Source: UBA7328 sp002471345
GTDB taxonomy: Bacteria > Bacteroidota > Bacteroidia > Chitinophagales > Saprospiraceae
Direction: 5' to 3'
Assembly: GCA_964011275.1 (NCBI GenBank)
Contig: CAXGOB010000017.1
Coordinates: 6,489 to 70,488, forward strand
Length of the DNA stretch: 64,000 nt
Below the pieces are notes generated by a model. That model searched no databases and was not told the DNA's origin. It saw only the letters and a program-made list of their open reading frames with translations. The position numbers were made by a program, and so were the translations under genes. Shown piece by piece: positions 25,357 to 34,743 of this stretch. Numbering within the stretch: position 1 is the first letter of the stretch; every line of letters begins with the position of its first letter.

Positions 25357-27126
25357 ATGGTGGAAGAGAATAAACATCAAGACATAATCAACAAGATTGA
25401 AGAAGTGTTTGTCAATCCTGACTTAGTATCTATAAACCAACTGGGTAGAGAATTAGACAACTTGGACATCCCTCTTCTCCCTTTTAGAATCTGCAAAACA
25501 CTCAAATTTCAGCAACAGTTAAATACTGAAAACCTTTTGCAAAAGGGAATTCAGCTTCTGAAACAAGCACGATATAGATTAGAAGCTATAAATCATAAGT
25601 CCACTTTCACTGATCTTTATAGCTTAGTTAAAAGGCACGCACATACTAGTCCTAATAGAATAGCCATTATTCATTTAGAAGATGAAATCACATGGAAAGA
25701 TTTCGATCAAAATATTTTGAAAGTAGCAAGCTATTTAGAAGATGCAAATATATCAGTCGGAGACAGAATTGGGATATTAGCAGACAACTCTATTCATTAT
25801 CTAGAAATACTTATTGGGATTATAAGCATTGGGGCTTGTATCGTACCTCTTCCTACAAAAGTCACATCAAAAACTATTCAGACGTTAAGCCAAGATGCTG
25901 GATTGAAGGCATGTTTTGCTTCGGACAAGTATAAATCACAAATCGAACGTAATCAAAAAGAGCTTAAACATAGAATTGCAATAAATTTCCACCAAGAAGA
26001 ATGGAAAAGTTATTCTGAAATATTAGAATCATTGCCATCAAGACAAATCACTTTTAAATCATCTCCTGAAGATTACTTTGATATCATGTACTCTTCTGGG
26101 ACTACAGGATTACCTAAGGGTATTGTGCACACTTGTAGTGTAAGATATAATCAGTATATCAGAGGGCATCAGATGAATTATTGGCCTGGATCAACTTGCT
26201 TTTTCTCTACTCCGTTATATTCCAATACGACATTAGTCTCTGCCACTAGAGCTATAGCATCAGGAAGTAGGATCATTCTAATGTCTAAATTTAATATTGA
26301 TCAATTCTTAAGAATATGTGAGCAATCAAAAGTTACACATGCCGTACTCGTACCTGTGCAACTTCAACGAATCATGGCATCGCTTTCATTTGATGATTAC
26401 GACCTTTCAAATTTTCAATTGGTGTATACGACAAGTGCTCCATTGACGGCCGAATTGAAAAAGGAAATTGTAGAAAGATGGCCAGGAGATTTAATAGAAA
26501 TTTATAGTATGACAGAAGGTGGCATCTTAAGTATTCTCCAAGCTAACAAATACCCAGATAAATTACACACTGTAGGTAAACCACCGTCCACAACAATTAT
26601 GAAAATCATAGGGGAGGATGAAAAGGAAGTGCCCAAAGGCGAGATTGGTGAGATCGTGGGTCATGATCATTATCGAATGAAAGAATATTATAATCAGCCA
26701 CAAAAGACCAAGGAGGCAACATGGCACGACAACAAAGGCAAAGCATTTCAAAGAAGCGGAGATTATGGGATCATTGATGATGATGGCTTCCTTATTCTGC
26801 ATGGCCGAAAAAAGGAAGTAATTATCTCAGGAGGTCATAACGTTTATGCCATTGATCTTGAGGATTTAATCAAAGGACATCCTAGTATTAAAGAAGCTGC
26901 AGTAATTGGCATTCCATCGGAAAAATGGGGTGAGACTCCGATGGCATTTGTGGAAGTAGTACAAGGTTCTGAGATCCAACCAAGTGAAATATTGAAATGG
27001 GTGAACGACAAACTCGGTAAAATACAACAGATATCAAAAGTAGAGTATAGAAACAAACTACCCAGAAGTGGAATTGGGAAAGTTTTAAAAAAAGAATTGA
27101 AAAAACCTTATTGGTCTGACTTGTAG
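25357..27126 (+). CDS. AMP-dependent acyl-CoA synthetase
   Basis: 589-residue adenylate-forming enzyme that activates a carboxylate to its CoA thioester. The P-loop is YSSGTTGLPKG at 245-255; then YSMTEGG, the RSGDYGIIDDDGFLILHGR hinge, and the catalytic Lys in RSGIGKVLKK (K575). An N-terminal stretch of about 85 residues before the usual domain start is predicted helical (INKIEEVFVNPDLVS) and unusual. It is the only acyl-CoA ligase in the window and could feed the beta-oxidation genes at 12-18k. It converges with the MFS gene, stops 1 bp apart. Substrate class not determinable. Confidence 0.88.
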   Translation: MVEENKHQDIINKIEEVFVNPDLVSINQLGRELDNLDIPLLPFRICKTLKFQQQLNTENLLQKGIQLLKQARYRLEAINHKSTFTDLYSLVKRHAHTSPNRIAIIHLEDEITWKDFDQNILKVASYLEDANISVGDRIGILADNSIHYLEILIGIISIGACIVPLPTKVTSKTIQTLSQDAGLKACFASDKYKSQIERNQKELKHRIAINFHQEEWKSYSEILESLPSRQITFKSSPEDYFDIMYSSGTTGLPKGIVHTCSVRYNQYIRGHQMNYWPGSTCFFSTPLYSNTTLVSATRAIASGSRIILMSKFNIDQFLRICEQSKVTHAVLVPVQLQRIMASLSFDDYDLSNFQLVYTTSAPLTAELKKEIVERWPGDLIEIYSMTEGGILSILQANKYPDKLHTVGKPPSTTIMKIIGEDEKEVPKGEIGEIVGHDHYRMKEYYNQPQKTKEATWHDNKGKAFQRSGDYGIIDDDGFLILHGRKKEVIISGGHNVYAIDLEDLIKGHPSIKEAAVIGIPSEKWGETPMAFVEVVQGSEIQPSEILKWVNDKLGKIQQISKVEYRNKLPRSGIGKVLKKELKKPYWSDL

Positions 27127-27127
27127 A

Positions 27128-28423
27128 TTATTGCTGTTTGGATGATAATGCTAAGTCATGCTTTATCAATTTAGAAGCTCGCCAATATAAAGCTGCAGCA
27201 ATTGCACTCACAAAACCACTAACTAAGAGCGATCTACTCAAGGACTCGTCACCAAATCCAGCTATTAAAAAGTCACTCAAAGCACCAAAAAATAGGGGCC
27301 CTAATCCAAGTCCTATTAGATTGAGAAATAGAAACAGCACTGCCGATGCTAATGCTCTCATTCTTAATCCTACTAGTCCATGAGCCATAGCAATACTAGG
27401 AGCCAAATAAGTCGACCACAAGATTTTAGAAAGTGCCACAGAGGCAAGGCATAAATACTTGCTTTCCGTGAGGACAAGTGTTGCTGTGATCGGTATTGAG
27501 ATTGCAATTGTTATTGCTGGAAGAAGCAAATACCATTTGGGATCTATTCTACCAAACTTATCACCATAGTAGCCCCCTAGCCAAACGCCTAAAGCTCCAC
27601 CTAAACCAACGCAGAAGGCCAACCAGGTTCCAATTTCCCCGCTTTGCATTTCATGTGTTCGAGCCAAAAAAGAAGGTGTCCAGTTTCCTACACCATACAA
27701 TACAAAAGCATTAAACCCTGCACCAAATGCAATGTATCGAAATGACTTTCTAGTAATGAGTAAATTAAATACTTTCGATAAGGCTGGAAGTTTGGAGGGA
27801 CTGCTGTGCTTCTTTTCCGCATACCCACGAGGAGGCTCTTTCACCGTAAAAAAGAAAATTATTGCATATAGAATACCAGGGACACCCATAACCATCAATG
27901 CAACTCTCCATCCAAAAAACTCATCAAGCCATCCTCCAAATAAATAACCAAACAATATACCAACATAAATACCTATTGAATAAACTGATAATGCGGTAGC
28001 TCTTTTTTCTGGAGGGAAATAATCAGAAATCATAGAATGAGCAGGAGGGCTGGCTCCAGCTTCACCTATTCCTACACCTATCCTTGCCAACAATAACTGA
28101 AAAAAATTAGCAGCGAGTCCAGATATAGCGGTCATGAAACTCCATATCACCAAAGCTGCGGTGATAATATTCTTCCTCGAAGAACTATCTGCCCATCTTG
28201 CTATAGGTAGTCCTAGTGTGACATAAAAAAGTGCAAAAGCCAAACCGGTTAAAAGACCAAGTTGAGTGTCAGATAAATCTAACTCTGTCTTGATACTTTC
28301 TTGAAGAATAACGAGTATCTGCCGATCAATAAAGTTGAAAATATATACACCTGTAAGGGCAAGCAGGACATATTTTTTGTATCCTTCTGAGAATAGTACT
28401 TTGTGATTATCCGTCTGTTCCAT
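27128..28423 (-). CDS. Major facilitator superfamily transporter
   Basis: 431 residues from the ATG at 28423; two further in-frame codons upstream lack an ATG. Twelve predicted membrane helices. Family marks are NFIDRQILVIL in helix 1, GLLTGLAFALFYVTLGLPIARWADSS (loop 2-3 region), and ARIGVGIGEAGASPPAHSMISDYFP. The last is typical of the spinster/anion:cation-like MFS group common in catabolic clusters of steroid- and aromatic-degraders. It probably moves an organic acid or lipophilic substrate across the inner membrane. Its upstream region has a separate palindrome at 28463-28483, not the shared operator. Confidence 0.85.
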   Translation of the reverse strand: MEQTDNHKVLFSEGYKKYVLLALTGVYIFNFIDRQILVILQESIKTELDLSDTQLGLLTGLAFALFYVTLGLPIARWADSSSRKNIITAALVIWSFMTAISGLAANFFQLLLARIGVGIGEAGASPPAHSMISDYFPPEKRATALSVYSIGIYVGILFGYLFGGWLDEFFGWRVALMVMGVPGILYAIIFFFTVKEPPRGYAEKKHSSPSKLPALSKVFNLLITRKSFRYIAFGAGFNAFVLYGVGNWTPSFLARTHEMQSGEIGTWLAFCVGLGGALGVWLGGYYGDKFGRIDPKWYLLLPAITIAISIPITATLVLTESKYLCLASVALSKILWSTYLAPSIAMAHGLVGLRMRALASAVLFLFLNLIGLGLGPLFFGALSDFLIAGFGDESLSRSLLVSGFVSAIAAALYWRASKLIKHDLALSSKQQ

Positions 28424-28462
28424 CGACAATCACTTAAGGTAAGTAAATAGTCCAAATTTCAC

Positions 28463-28483
28463 ACTGTATTACAGTATTGTAAT
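28463..28483. promoter_or_regulatory. Overlapping palindromes upstream of the MFS gene
   Basis: ACTGTATTACAGT (28463-28475) is a perfect 13-bp palindrome. It overlaps ATTACAGTATTGTAAT (28468-28483), a perfect 6-bp-arm palindrome with a 4-bp centre. The pair lies 40 bp before the MFS start and differs from the TAGGTT motif, so a different regulator may act here. Confidence 0.45.
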
Positions 28484-28575
28484 CTCCATAGCTTGAGTTT
28501 GTGGATTCTTTTCTAGTGATCTCATCGAAAAAGAAAACTTGATTAAGAGGATTGTTGACTGTATTGTCTTGATAT

Positions 28576-29625
28576 TTATTCCACGACAAAAAGATCCCCG
28601 TCATTGGCAAAATGGATAGGACCTTCGTATCCTTTCAGTTCCTTCTTATACAATGATTTCATGATTCTGATGTCAGGAGCTGGGGCAAAATGATGCAATA
28701 CGAGTTCCTTTACATTTGCCTTAGTGGCGATATCTGCCACTTCTGCTGGAGTAGTGTGATAATCTTGAATGTCGTGAATGATTTTAGCATTTCTAGTCAT
28801 TCCTGCATCTTGTACTATCACTTCCATTTTTTGAAGGAGGGAGTTTAGAATGACCTCGTGGAGAAGCAAGTCTGCATCTTTAGACATTTCAAGCAAGAGG
28901 TTATTTTTCTTAGTGTCGCCACTGATGACTACCTTTTTGCCTTTGTATTCTATGGCATAGCCTACAGCAGGTTCTATAGGTTCATGATTGACATCAAATG
29001 CCGTGATCGTAATTCCGTCGTTATCATACACCACTTCTTTGTCGTCTTGTACATTTTTGAACTCATGAGCTATTGCTCTGGCTTTGGATACATCCATAAT
29101 AGTGGTTCCGTGATGATCTACACGATGTTTGTTTTCTATGTGGAGCAATTGATTTATTGCCTGATTGATAGTATCCGCACCATCGGGACCATAGAGATGC
29201 AATTCAGTTGTTCTTCCCATTAGCCATGACTGACTGACCAATGAGGGCAAATCCATAAAATGATCAGAATGCCAGTGGGTAATGAAGATGCCATCTAGGC
29301 GATTGAGTGGTAATCCAAAATTGGTTGCCTTCCTCACTACACCATCTCCTACGTCAAACATGAAGAAATGCCCATTCACAATGATAGCGGTGCCAGTCTG
29401 TGCCCTATCTCCTGGCAGAGGTGATGAAGTGCCGACTGTATAGACATAGATACGGTCTTTATCTTCTAGTAATTGATTCATTTCAGCTACTTGTGCCTGA
29501 TTGTTTTTAAGCTGTGTATTGAGCATGAAAGGGAGAAGCGTCTCTGGGAAGAAGGTAGTTACCACCATACCTATAATTATGAGGAGGAGAATGAGCCCAA
29601 AGAGGTATTTTATAATTTTTTTCAT
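28576..29625 (-). CDS. Membrane-anchored metallo-beta-lactamase-fold hydrolase (RNase Z/arylsulfatase-like)
   Basis: 349 residues with one N-terminal helix (about 5-24), so the catalytic domain probably faces the periplasm. The metal motif is HWHSDH at 117-122, after GTSSPLPGDRAQTGTA and DVGDGVVRKA. Later ligands are seen in VISGDTKKNNLL and in LVLHHFAP. The order resembles the AtsA-type/RNase Z-like branch, whose members include arylsulfatases, phosphodiesterases and lactonases. In this setting an ester or sulfate hydrolase is plausible. It overlaps the preceding gene by 4 bp (ATGA), so co-translation is likely. Confidence 0.82.
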   Translation of the reverse strand: MKKIIKYLFGLILLLIIIGMVVTTFFPETLLPFMLNTQLKNNQAQVAEMNQLLEDKDRIYVYTVGTSSPLPGDRAQTGTAIIVNGHFFMFDVGDGVVRKATNFGLPLNRLDGIFITHWHSDHFMDLPSLVSQSWLMGRTTELHLYGPDGADTINQAINQLLHIENKHRVDHHGTTIMDVSKARAIAHEFKNVQDDKEVVYDNDGITITAFDVNHEPIEPAVGYAIEYKGKKVVISGDTKKNNLLLEMSKDADLLLHEVILNSLLQKMEVIVQDAGMTRNAKIIHDIQDYHTTPAEVADIATKANVKELVLHHFAPAPDIRIMKSLYKKELKGYEGPIHFANDGDLFVVE

Positions 29626-30281
29626 TGTACAGGATTGATAGAGTTATACTTTTTAAAATTGATTCTCAGCTGTATTAGAAGACATATGATGATCAATAGC
29701 AACGGAAATATGATAGACAATCCACCCAAGGTTAAAACCGAGGTTGTAGGAAATGCAATCGTTTTTTCCATGGCGGCAATCTTATAATCATGAAATTGGG
29801 CAAAGCTTGGATCTGTACTCATTTTCATCATTGTTCGCATACTCCGATATCGTACTACAGCACCAGAAGACCATTCATCCACATCATCCAGTCCCCATCT
29901 CTCCACGGCATCAAAAGTCGTATTACCACTGTACAATGGATAACTTCCATGCTTGAGCAAGAAAGAGAATACATGCTTGGTGTAAGTGTCTAGAATCTCA
30001 CTTGAAGAGTTGCCAGCTTTTTTTCCATTGATCAGTTGAGGCGTGTCATAGAGCTTAATCGCATTGACCATATATAGTGGTTTGCCATTGTCACTAGCCA
30101 TCAAAGCTCTTAGCCGTTGGGTATCTCTGTCAGGGTATATCTTTTGGTATTCACTGGCATAATGGTCTATCTCTTGTGGAGTAAGTGGTCCTTCGAGAGC
30201 TCCATGCCACACGCTGAATAGGAGGTATATCAAAAAGGCAACTGACCAGTTTATGATGGTATATTTCTGGTGTTTAGTCAT
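29622..30281 (-). CDS. Membrane-anchored DUF1330-like protein (paralogue of 4940-5560)
   Basis: 219 residues from the ATG at 30281, chosen because it overlaps the upstream TGA as ATGA. One N-terminal helix (about 10-28) and one C-terminal helix (about 186-207) enclose a domain with PLYMVNAIKLYD, GAVVRYRSMRTMMKM and KIAAMEKTIAFP, the same blocks as in the 4940-5560 protein. It is co-translated with the genes on both sides (4-bp overlaps). Function unknown. Confidence 0.6.
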   Translation of the reverse strand: MTKHQKYTIINWSVAFLIYLLFSVWHGALEGPLTPQEIDHYASEYQKIYPDRDTQRLRALMASDNGKPLYMVNAIKLYDTPQLINGKKAGNSSSEILDTYTKHVFSFLLKHGSYPLYSGNTTFDAVERWGLDDVDEWSSGAVVRYRSMRTMMKMSTDPSFAQFHDYKIAAMEKTIAFPTTSVLTLGGLSIIFPLLLIIICLLIQLRINFKKYNSINPVQ

Positions 30282-30643
30282 TTCTTGCCTTCTACTTTTT
30301 TCCAATTCAGAGTCTTGGTAAAGAACCCTGCTGATACTGTAATTACTAATTCACTGTCAGTGGGTTGGATTTTTGCATCTAATGTCTTTCCTCGTTTTGC
30401 AGCGAATAATTTGCCTTTCCATTCTCCTTCTTCTTCTACAAATCCAATTAAGATATCATTGCCGATTTTGGCTTTGGGATTATCAGAGGATATGATTTTG
30501 CCATACCAGCCATCCTCTTTTTCATAAGTTTCGATGATGGTATTTTCTTCTCCAGTTGCCCAAGTGCCATCTATTGCAACTTGGGAATAGGAATAGCTGC
30601 ATATAACCATGAGAAGTAAGATGAACGTAAGTCTTTTTAGCAT
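30278..30643 (-). CDS. DUF2147 family secreted protein
   Basis: 121 residues with a signal peptide (about 1-20, ending SYSQ). The mature part has the DUF2147 pattern: IDGTWATGEENTIIETYEKE, GWYGKIISSDNPKAKIGNDIL and GKLFAAKRGKTLDA, a small lipocalin-like beta protein in the periplasm. A paralogue is at 57677-58036, again next to transport or catabolic genes. Its role is unknown; a binding barrel for a lipophilic ligand is possible. Confidence 0.75.
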   Translation of the reverse strand: MLKRLTFILLLMVICSYSYSQVAIDGTWATGEENTIIETYEKEDGWYGKIISSDNPKAKIGNDILIGFVEEEGEWKGKLFAAKRGKTLDAKIQPTDSELVITVSAGFFTKTLNWKKVEGKK

Positions 30644-30655
30644 TGCTATATAATT

Positions 30656-31276
30656 TTAAAATGGTAAATCTATAGGGCCATGGAAACCATGTCCGCTTTT
30701 GAAAAAACAAACACTCGCTGGGCATGGGATTTCAACCACCCAATCCTCTTTGAGGGTTACTTCTTTGATCTTCCAATCATCAGGTAGTTTCCTCTCAAAA
30801 ATTGATTTATTTCCAGCAAATCCAAGTGCTTCGGTCGTATTTGGCACCATGTATCTTCCATTTCCTGGGTCAAGAATTTCGATGATGCGACCTTTCAGGA
30901 ATTTTACAATATGATATTTATTTACCTCAAGGACTACCACATCTTTATAGTTCGGGTCTAGTTTGCCAGGTCGGGCCACTCTTGCGAATGTCCTGCCATC
31001 GATATCTATGGTTTCTAATGGACTATCCTTTTCAGCATCGGGAGATCGGCGAAAATAGGCCTCATCATGTGCAGATCGCCCAAACGCTAACTTTCTGAAT
31101 TCATCTGGCATATTCAATGCGGCAAACTCTTTTGCGGAAATTGGCGATTGACTAAGCCAAACATATCCTGACTTTATTTTTTTTATTTCACAAAAGAAAT
31201 CTAAACCACCTTTTGTCCAATTATGGATCCAATCGGGATTTCCCATTTCTGTTGTAAGTGTGTTGATGTCGGTCAT
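30656..31276 (-). CDS. Conserved hypothetical protein, unknown family
   Basis: 206 residues, soluble, no signal. I do not recognise it. Visible features are an aromatic-rich N-terminus (NPDWIHNWTKGGLDFF), a middle VVVLEVNKYHIVKFLKGRIIEILDPGNGRYMVP, and a C-terminus with SVCFFKSGHGFHGPIDLPF. The regular strand pattern suggests a beta-rich fold. It is the first gene of the run 31276-28576, 12 bp before the DUF2147 gene and 29 bp after operator site 7, so it is probably part of the catabolic regulon. Confidence 0.6.
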   Translation of the reverse strand: MTDINTLTTEMGNPDWIHNWTKGGLDFFCEIKKIKSGYVWLSQSPISAKEFAALNMPDEFRKLAFGRSAHDEAYFRRSPDAEKDSPLETIDIDGRTFARVARPGKLDPNYKDVVVLEVNKYHIVKFLKGRIIEILDPGNGRYMVPNTTEALGFAGNKSIFERKLPDDWKIKEVTLKEDWVVEIPCPASVCFFKSGHGFHGPIDLPF

Positions 31277-31305
31277 AGTTATAATAATGTATGATGACTT
31301 AAAAT

Positions 31306-31321
31306 TAGGTTATATTTCCTA
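31306..31321. promoter_or_regulatory. Operator-like palindrome, site 7 (TAGGTTATATTTCCTA)
   Basis: 16-bp imperfect palindrome 29 bp before the start at 31276. On the minus strand a TTTTG lies upstream and CCTAATTTTA follows, so the motif fills the spacer between a possible -33 TTTG and a -7-like TAATTTTA. Nothing else recognisable lies in the 190-bp gap up to 31466. Confidence 0.6.
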
Positions 31322-31466
31322 ATTGTGTGCAAAATAACTTGAAGGTGTTTCTACTTGATGCAAGAGCTTACCACAAAAATCGGCACGAGTTATGATTTTG
31401 ATTTGTATGTATCCTAAAATTAAATTTCCGAACGTAAAGGGCCATAGGTAAAAATAAAGCCTTGAC

Positions 31467-32678
31467 TTATGCTTTAACCAAACAATCTCGATTGATTTCA
31501 CTCACATTTTTACATCCTGATAAAGCCATTGTTAATTCAAAATCTGCTTGCAATTGACGGATCACCTCAGTAACACCATCAGCACCAGCTAATGTTAGCC
31601 CAAAAATATGTGGTCGTCCTAATCCCACGGCGTCAGCTCCAAGAGCCAGAGCTTTAAATACATCAGCTCCACCTCTAATGCCAGAGTCCATTAGAATTGG
31701 TATTTTCCCTTTTACGGCTTTTACAATTTTGGGTAGGGCAGCTATAGAAGAGATAGAGCCATCTACTTGTCTTCCTCCATGATTAGAAACAAAGACTCCA
31801 TCCATTCCATATTTTACAGCCAGTTTAGCATCGTCTTTGTGAAGTATACCTTTTAGAATAATGGGTAGTGAGGTTTGATCTCTGAGAAATGCTAAATCAT
31901 CCCATGTTGTAGCAGAATTGTTATAAATCTTTGTAAACATGATAGCACAAGTTTGGCCAAATACTTCCTTATATTTTGGAGATTTTGGATCCAATTCTGG
32001 ATGTTCTTGTACTATCTCTTCTTCTACCAATTTCCTGAAAACAGGATCAGAGGTGTATTGAGCGATTCCTTTCCCAAGTAAAAAAGGCAGATAGGCAATG
32101 TCCATATCTCCAGTTCGCCATCCCAATAGAGTAGTGTCCAAAGTCAGTACTATTCCCTTTGATCCACAAGCTTCTGCTCTTTTTACGAAACTAGAAACCA
32201 AGGCTCTTGACTTAGACCAATACAACTGAAAGAAATGTGGTGTTTCTCTCATGGCTGAAGCACAGGTTTCCATGGGAAAAGAACCTTGATTAGAAAATAT
32301 ATACGGAGTGCCCGTTGGGGCTGCTCCTTTTGCAATGGCTAAATCCCCTTCAGGATGAACCATCTCAGCTACTCCGACAGGGCATAAGAAAAATGGTGCC
32401 GCCATATCTACGCCAAGTAAATTGGTACTTGTATCTCTGACTTCCACATTTTTTAGCATTTGGGGTACGATGCGATATCTATTGAAATCATTGCGATTGT
32501 TGTCTACAGTATGACCCAGACCAGCACCACCATTGATATAGGACCTTGCCCCTTCTTCCATTTTAGCATAGGCTTCTTCTTCCATCTTTTTCCATAATGG
32601 AGTAAGTAGTGGAAGTTTCCCTTGGAGGCCTTCTCCATAGGTTTTCATTTGATAATCTTGTGCTGTAAATTTTTCCAT
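31467..32678 (-). CDS. FMN-dependent alpha-hydroxy-acid oxidase (lactate 2-monooxygenase-like)
   Basis: 403 residues, slightly longer than glycolate oxidase, fitting the lactate-2-monooxygenase branch. Seen: YINGGAGLGHTVDNNRNDFNR (flavin/N-terminal region), FQLYWSKSRA, VLTLDTTLLGWRTGDM, the active-site His in FVSNHGGRQVDG, and the phosphate-binding MDSGIRGGADVFKALALGADAVGLGR. It oxidises a 2-hydroxy acid to the keto acid or decarboxylates it with O2. It lies 29 bp after the DUF3604 gene, so it is probably read with the DUF3604 pair. Confidence 0.87.
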   Translation of the reverse strand: MEKFTAQDYQMKTYGEGLQGKLPLLTPLWKKMEEEAYAKMEEGARSYINGGAGLGHTVDNNRNDFNRYRIVPQMLKNVEVRDTSTNLLGVDMAAPFFLCPVGVAEMVHPEGDLAIAKGAAPTGTPYIFSNQGSFPMETCASAMRETPHFFQLYWSKSRALVSSFVKRAEACGSKGIVLTLDTTLLGWRTGDMDIAYLPFLLGKGIAQYTSDPVFRKLVEEEIVQEHPELDPKSPKYKEVFGQTCAIMFTKIYNNSATTWDDLAFLRDQTSLPIILKGILHKDDAKLAVKYGMDGVFVSNHGGRQVDGSISSIAALPKIVKAVKGKIPILMDSGIRGGADVFKALALGADAVGLGRPHIFGLTLAGADGVTEVIRQLQADFELTMALSGCKNVSEINRDCLVKA

Positions 32679-32707
32679 AGTTTAATATTGTTTTAGGTTC
32701 TATGGAA

Positions 32708-34618
32708 TTACTTAGAATTTCCATTATACCAAATTGGAGAAGACCAAGCCCTCTCTTGAGTAGTTGGAGGCACGCCTGATATTGGAGCAACACCAAGAGC
32801 TGCAGCATCGTAAGTCGACCATCTAGGTGTAGGAATCTCCAATACTCTCACATAATATGCTGCAGACTGACTTGTATCAAATGAGGGATCTGTCCACGTC
32901 GTCTGTAGACTGATTGCTCCTATGTCATTAGTATAAGTGGCAGTTGCAACATCAACTGTAGTACCTATAGCTGTAAGTTTACCATTAGGATCGACATTTC
33001 TATCACCTGCCCAAGCTACCTCAAAAATCGTTTCTTGAGGAGTACCGTCTTGATCTAAATAGCCTTTAATTACTTGCACTCTATCAAGATTGGCTCCGTC
33101 AGCGTCTTTTATAGCTTGAATAATGAATGTCGGTGACAGATTACTCTCACCTCTCGCCATACCCCTCAAATCACCTCCCATAGGTACTCCATTCGCATAA
33201 GCATTATCTAACCAATCATTGCCAGAAAGCGAATCTATCTCCATATCCCAGCCTGCAAAAAATCGCACCTTCATACGAGGGCCTGAAGTGGCAAAAGTTT
33301 CTTTTCGCTCCATGGCTTCGAATAGGGCTTCTCTGGTATTTTCTTTGGCCCAAACCCCTGCCAATCCTGCAGCACTCCAATATCTATTTGGTCTTAGTCT
33401 GCTCTCATCCATACGAACTTCTGGTGTAGCATCAACAACTCCTAGTTTGCCAATAAAATTATCTTCCTCCACTGCACTTGCTCCATTGTGTCCATCCGAA
33501 CTGCCAATAAATCCAAATTTAAATGGATTAGTCCCCAAAGATTTTTCAAAGGCTAATCCATCTTTTAAAGCTCCTCGAACATAGCTATGCTCCGGTTGGC
33601 TTGGAGGTGGTGGAAAGGAAGAGGTGAAAGTGTAGGCGTATAGTTCATAATCAGCGAATTCGTCATTTGGCGATAGGATAGGGTGGGTCATGGACTGACC
33701 TTTGATCTGTACTACTTCATTGATAGGTTCGTTACGGGTACGGTTTTTTGCATAGTCAGCTGTTAATGCTTTTCCACTCATGGTTTCGGCATTATACATC
33801 AGTCCATTGCTCATATTGGCATTGTGCGGTATGGCCATTACTTCTATACCTTTAGCTCGTTCTTTATCCATCCATTTCCACAAATCTTCAGGATCTTGAG
33901 AATTAAAAGCAGAGAAAGGTATACCTGATACTTTACCTCCTTTAAAAACAACGTTGCGGTGCATATTTTGGGCATATTGCTTTATAGCAAAAACCTTAGA
34001 TGGATTTGAAGTCCACTCATAGGCAGGGAAAGTGGTAAACTTCCCAGGTTCATAATGACGATCAGCTGCCTCCACTATCCGTTGCCAAGTGCTCTGAATG
34101 ATATCCTTTTGCAAGAGTTCTTTATAAGGCCAACTGGTAGCCATACTCATTCCTATTTTACCAAAGGCTTTTAAAGACTCATCTCTATCAGGACTGTTGA
34201 TGTCTTTAGCTATGTCTAATTTTGCCAGTGGATTATCCGCATCTTGCATCTGCATCATGATACCCATGTACTCAGAGTGATCAGTCACTGCCATGAAGTC
34301 CAGAGGCCGCTTCATTTGTATAGGTTCACCTCCTGCATGGGGGATAGCTTGGCCTTTGGCAAAATTGTAAGCATCATCTGGACTCGTCCGCACATTAAAG
34401 ATAAAAGCATCAAAAGACCAACTGGTATGTACATGCAAATCTCCAAAGTATGCATTCCTGTTTTCATTAAAATCAGCTGTTTGAGCCGTATTTACTTTCG
34501 TAGCAATGGGTGCTGTCTCAATGTAGGCTTGCTTGGTAGTTCGAATATGAAAGAACCAGATGTAGCCTAGAAGTGCGATGAGTATGAGAGCTAGTAGGGA
34601 GCGGAAAAAGTATTTCAT
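32708..34618 (-). CDS. DUF3604 protein with PHP-type motifs, copy A
   Basis: 636 residues with one N-terminal membrane helix (about 5-23). The domain starts NAYFGDLHVHTSWSFDAF with H62/H64, then MAVTDHSEYMG, IPHNANMSNG and FIGSSDGHNGAS. The HxH, TDH, single His and D-G-H set is the metal-ligand order of PHP phosphoesterases, so a metal-dependent hydrolase at the periplasmic face is likely. The C-terminal half ends with TPRWSTYDA and QERAWSSPIWYN, shared by all four copies here. True substrate of DUF3604 is not established. Copy B lies 125 bp upstream, and the two look like an old tandem duplication. Confidence 0.85.
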   Translation of the reverse strand: MKYFFRSLLALILIALLGYIWFFHIRTTKQAYIETAPIATKVNTAQTADFNENRNAYFGDLHVHTSWSFDAFIFNVRTSPDDAYNFAKGQAIPHAGGEPIQMKRPLDFMAVTDHSEYMGIMMQMQDADNPLAKLDIAKDINSPDRDESLKAFGKIGMSMATSWPYKELLQKDIIQSTWQRIVEAADRHYEPGKFTTFPAYEWTSNPSKVFAIKQYAQNMHRNVVFKGGKVSGIPFSAFNSQDPEDLWKWMDKERAKGIEVMAIPHNANMSNGLMYNAETMSGKALTADYAKNRTRNEPINEVVQIKGQSMTHPILSPNDEFADYELYAYTFTSSFPPPPSQPEHSYVRGALKDGLAFEKSLGTNPFKFGFIGSSDGHNGASAVEEDNFIGKLGVVDATPEVRMDESRLRPNRYWSAAGLAGVWAKENTREALFEAMERKETFATSGPRMKVRFFAGWDMEIDSLSGNDWLDNAYANGVPMGGDLRGMARGESNLSPTFIIQAIKDADGANLDRVQVIKGYLDQDGTPQETIFEVAWAGDRNVDPNGKLTAIGTTVDVATATYTNDIGAISLQTTWTDPSFDTSQSAAYYVRVLEIPTPRWSTYDAAALGVAPISGVPPTTQERAWSSPIWYNGNSK

Positions 34619-34743
34619 AATGATGTCATTTAAAAACGAAAAGGTAAGCGTAAACCGATTTTTTTTGAATAAACTGGTGTACTTATTTCCTTAAAACCAA
34701 TTCTCATATTTGTTTAGATGAAATGACTGATATCTCTTTTTTA

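Noticed and set aside
31319..31501. Minus-strand ORF between the FMN oxidase gene and the 31276 gene
   Set aside because: No recognisable features, poor start, and it overlaps operator site 7 and the oxidase gene end.
32694..32703. Operator copy between the FMN oxidase gene and DUF3604-A
   Set aside because: Only TAGGTTCTA is present with no matching second half.
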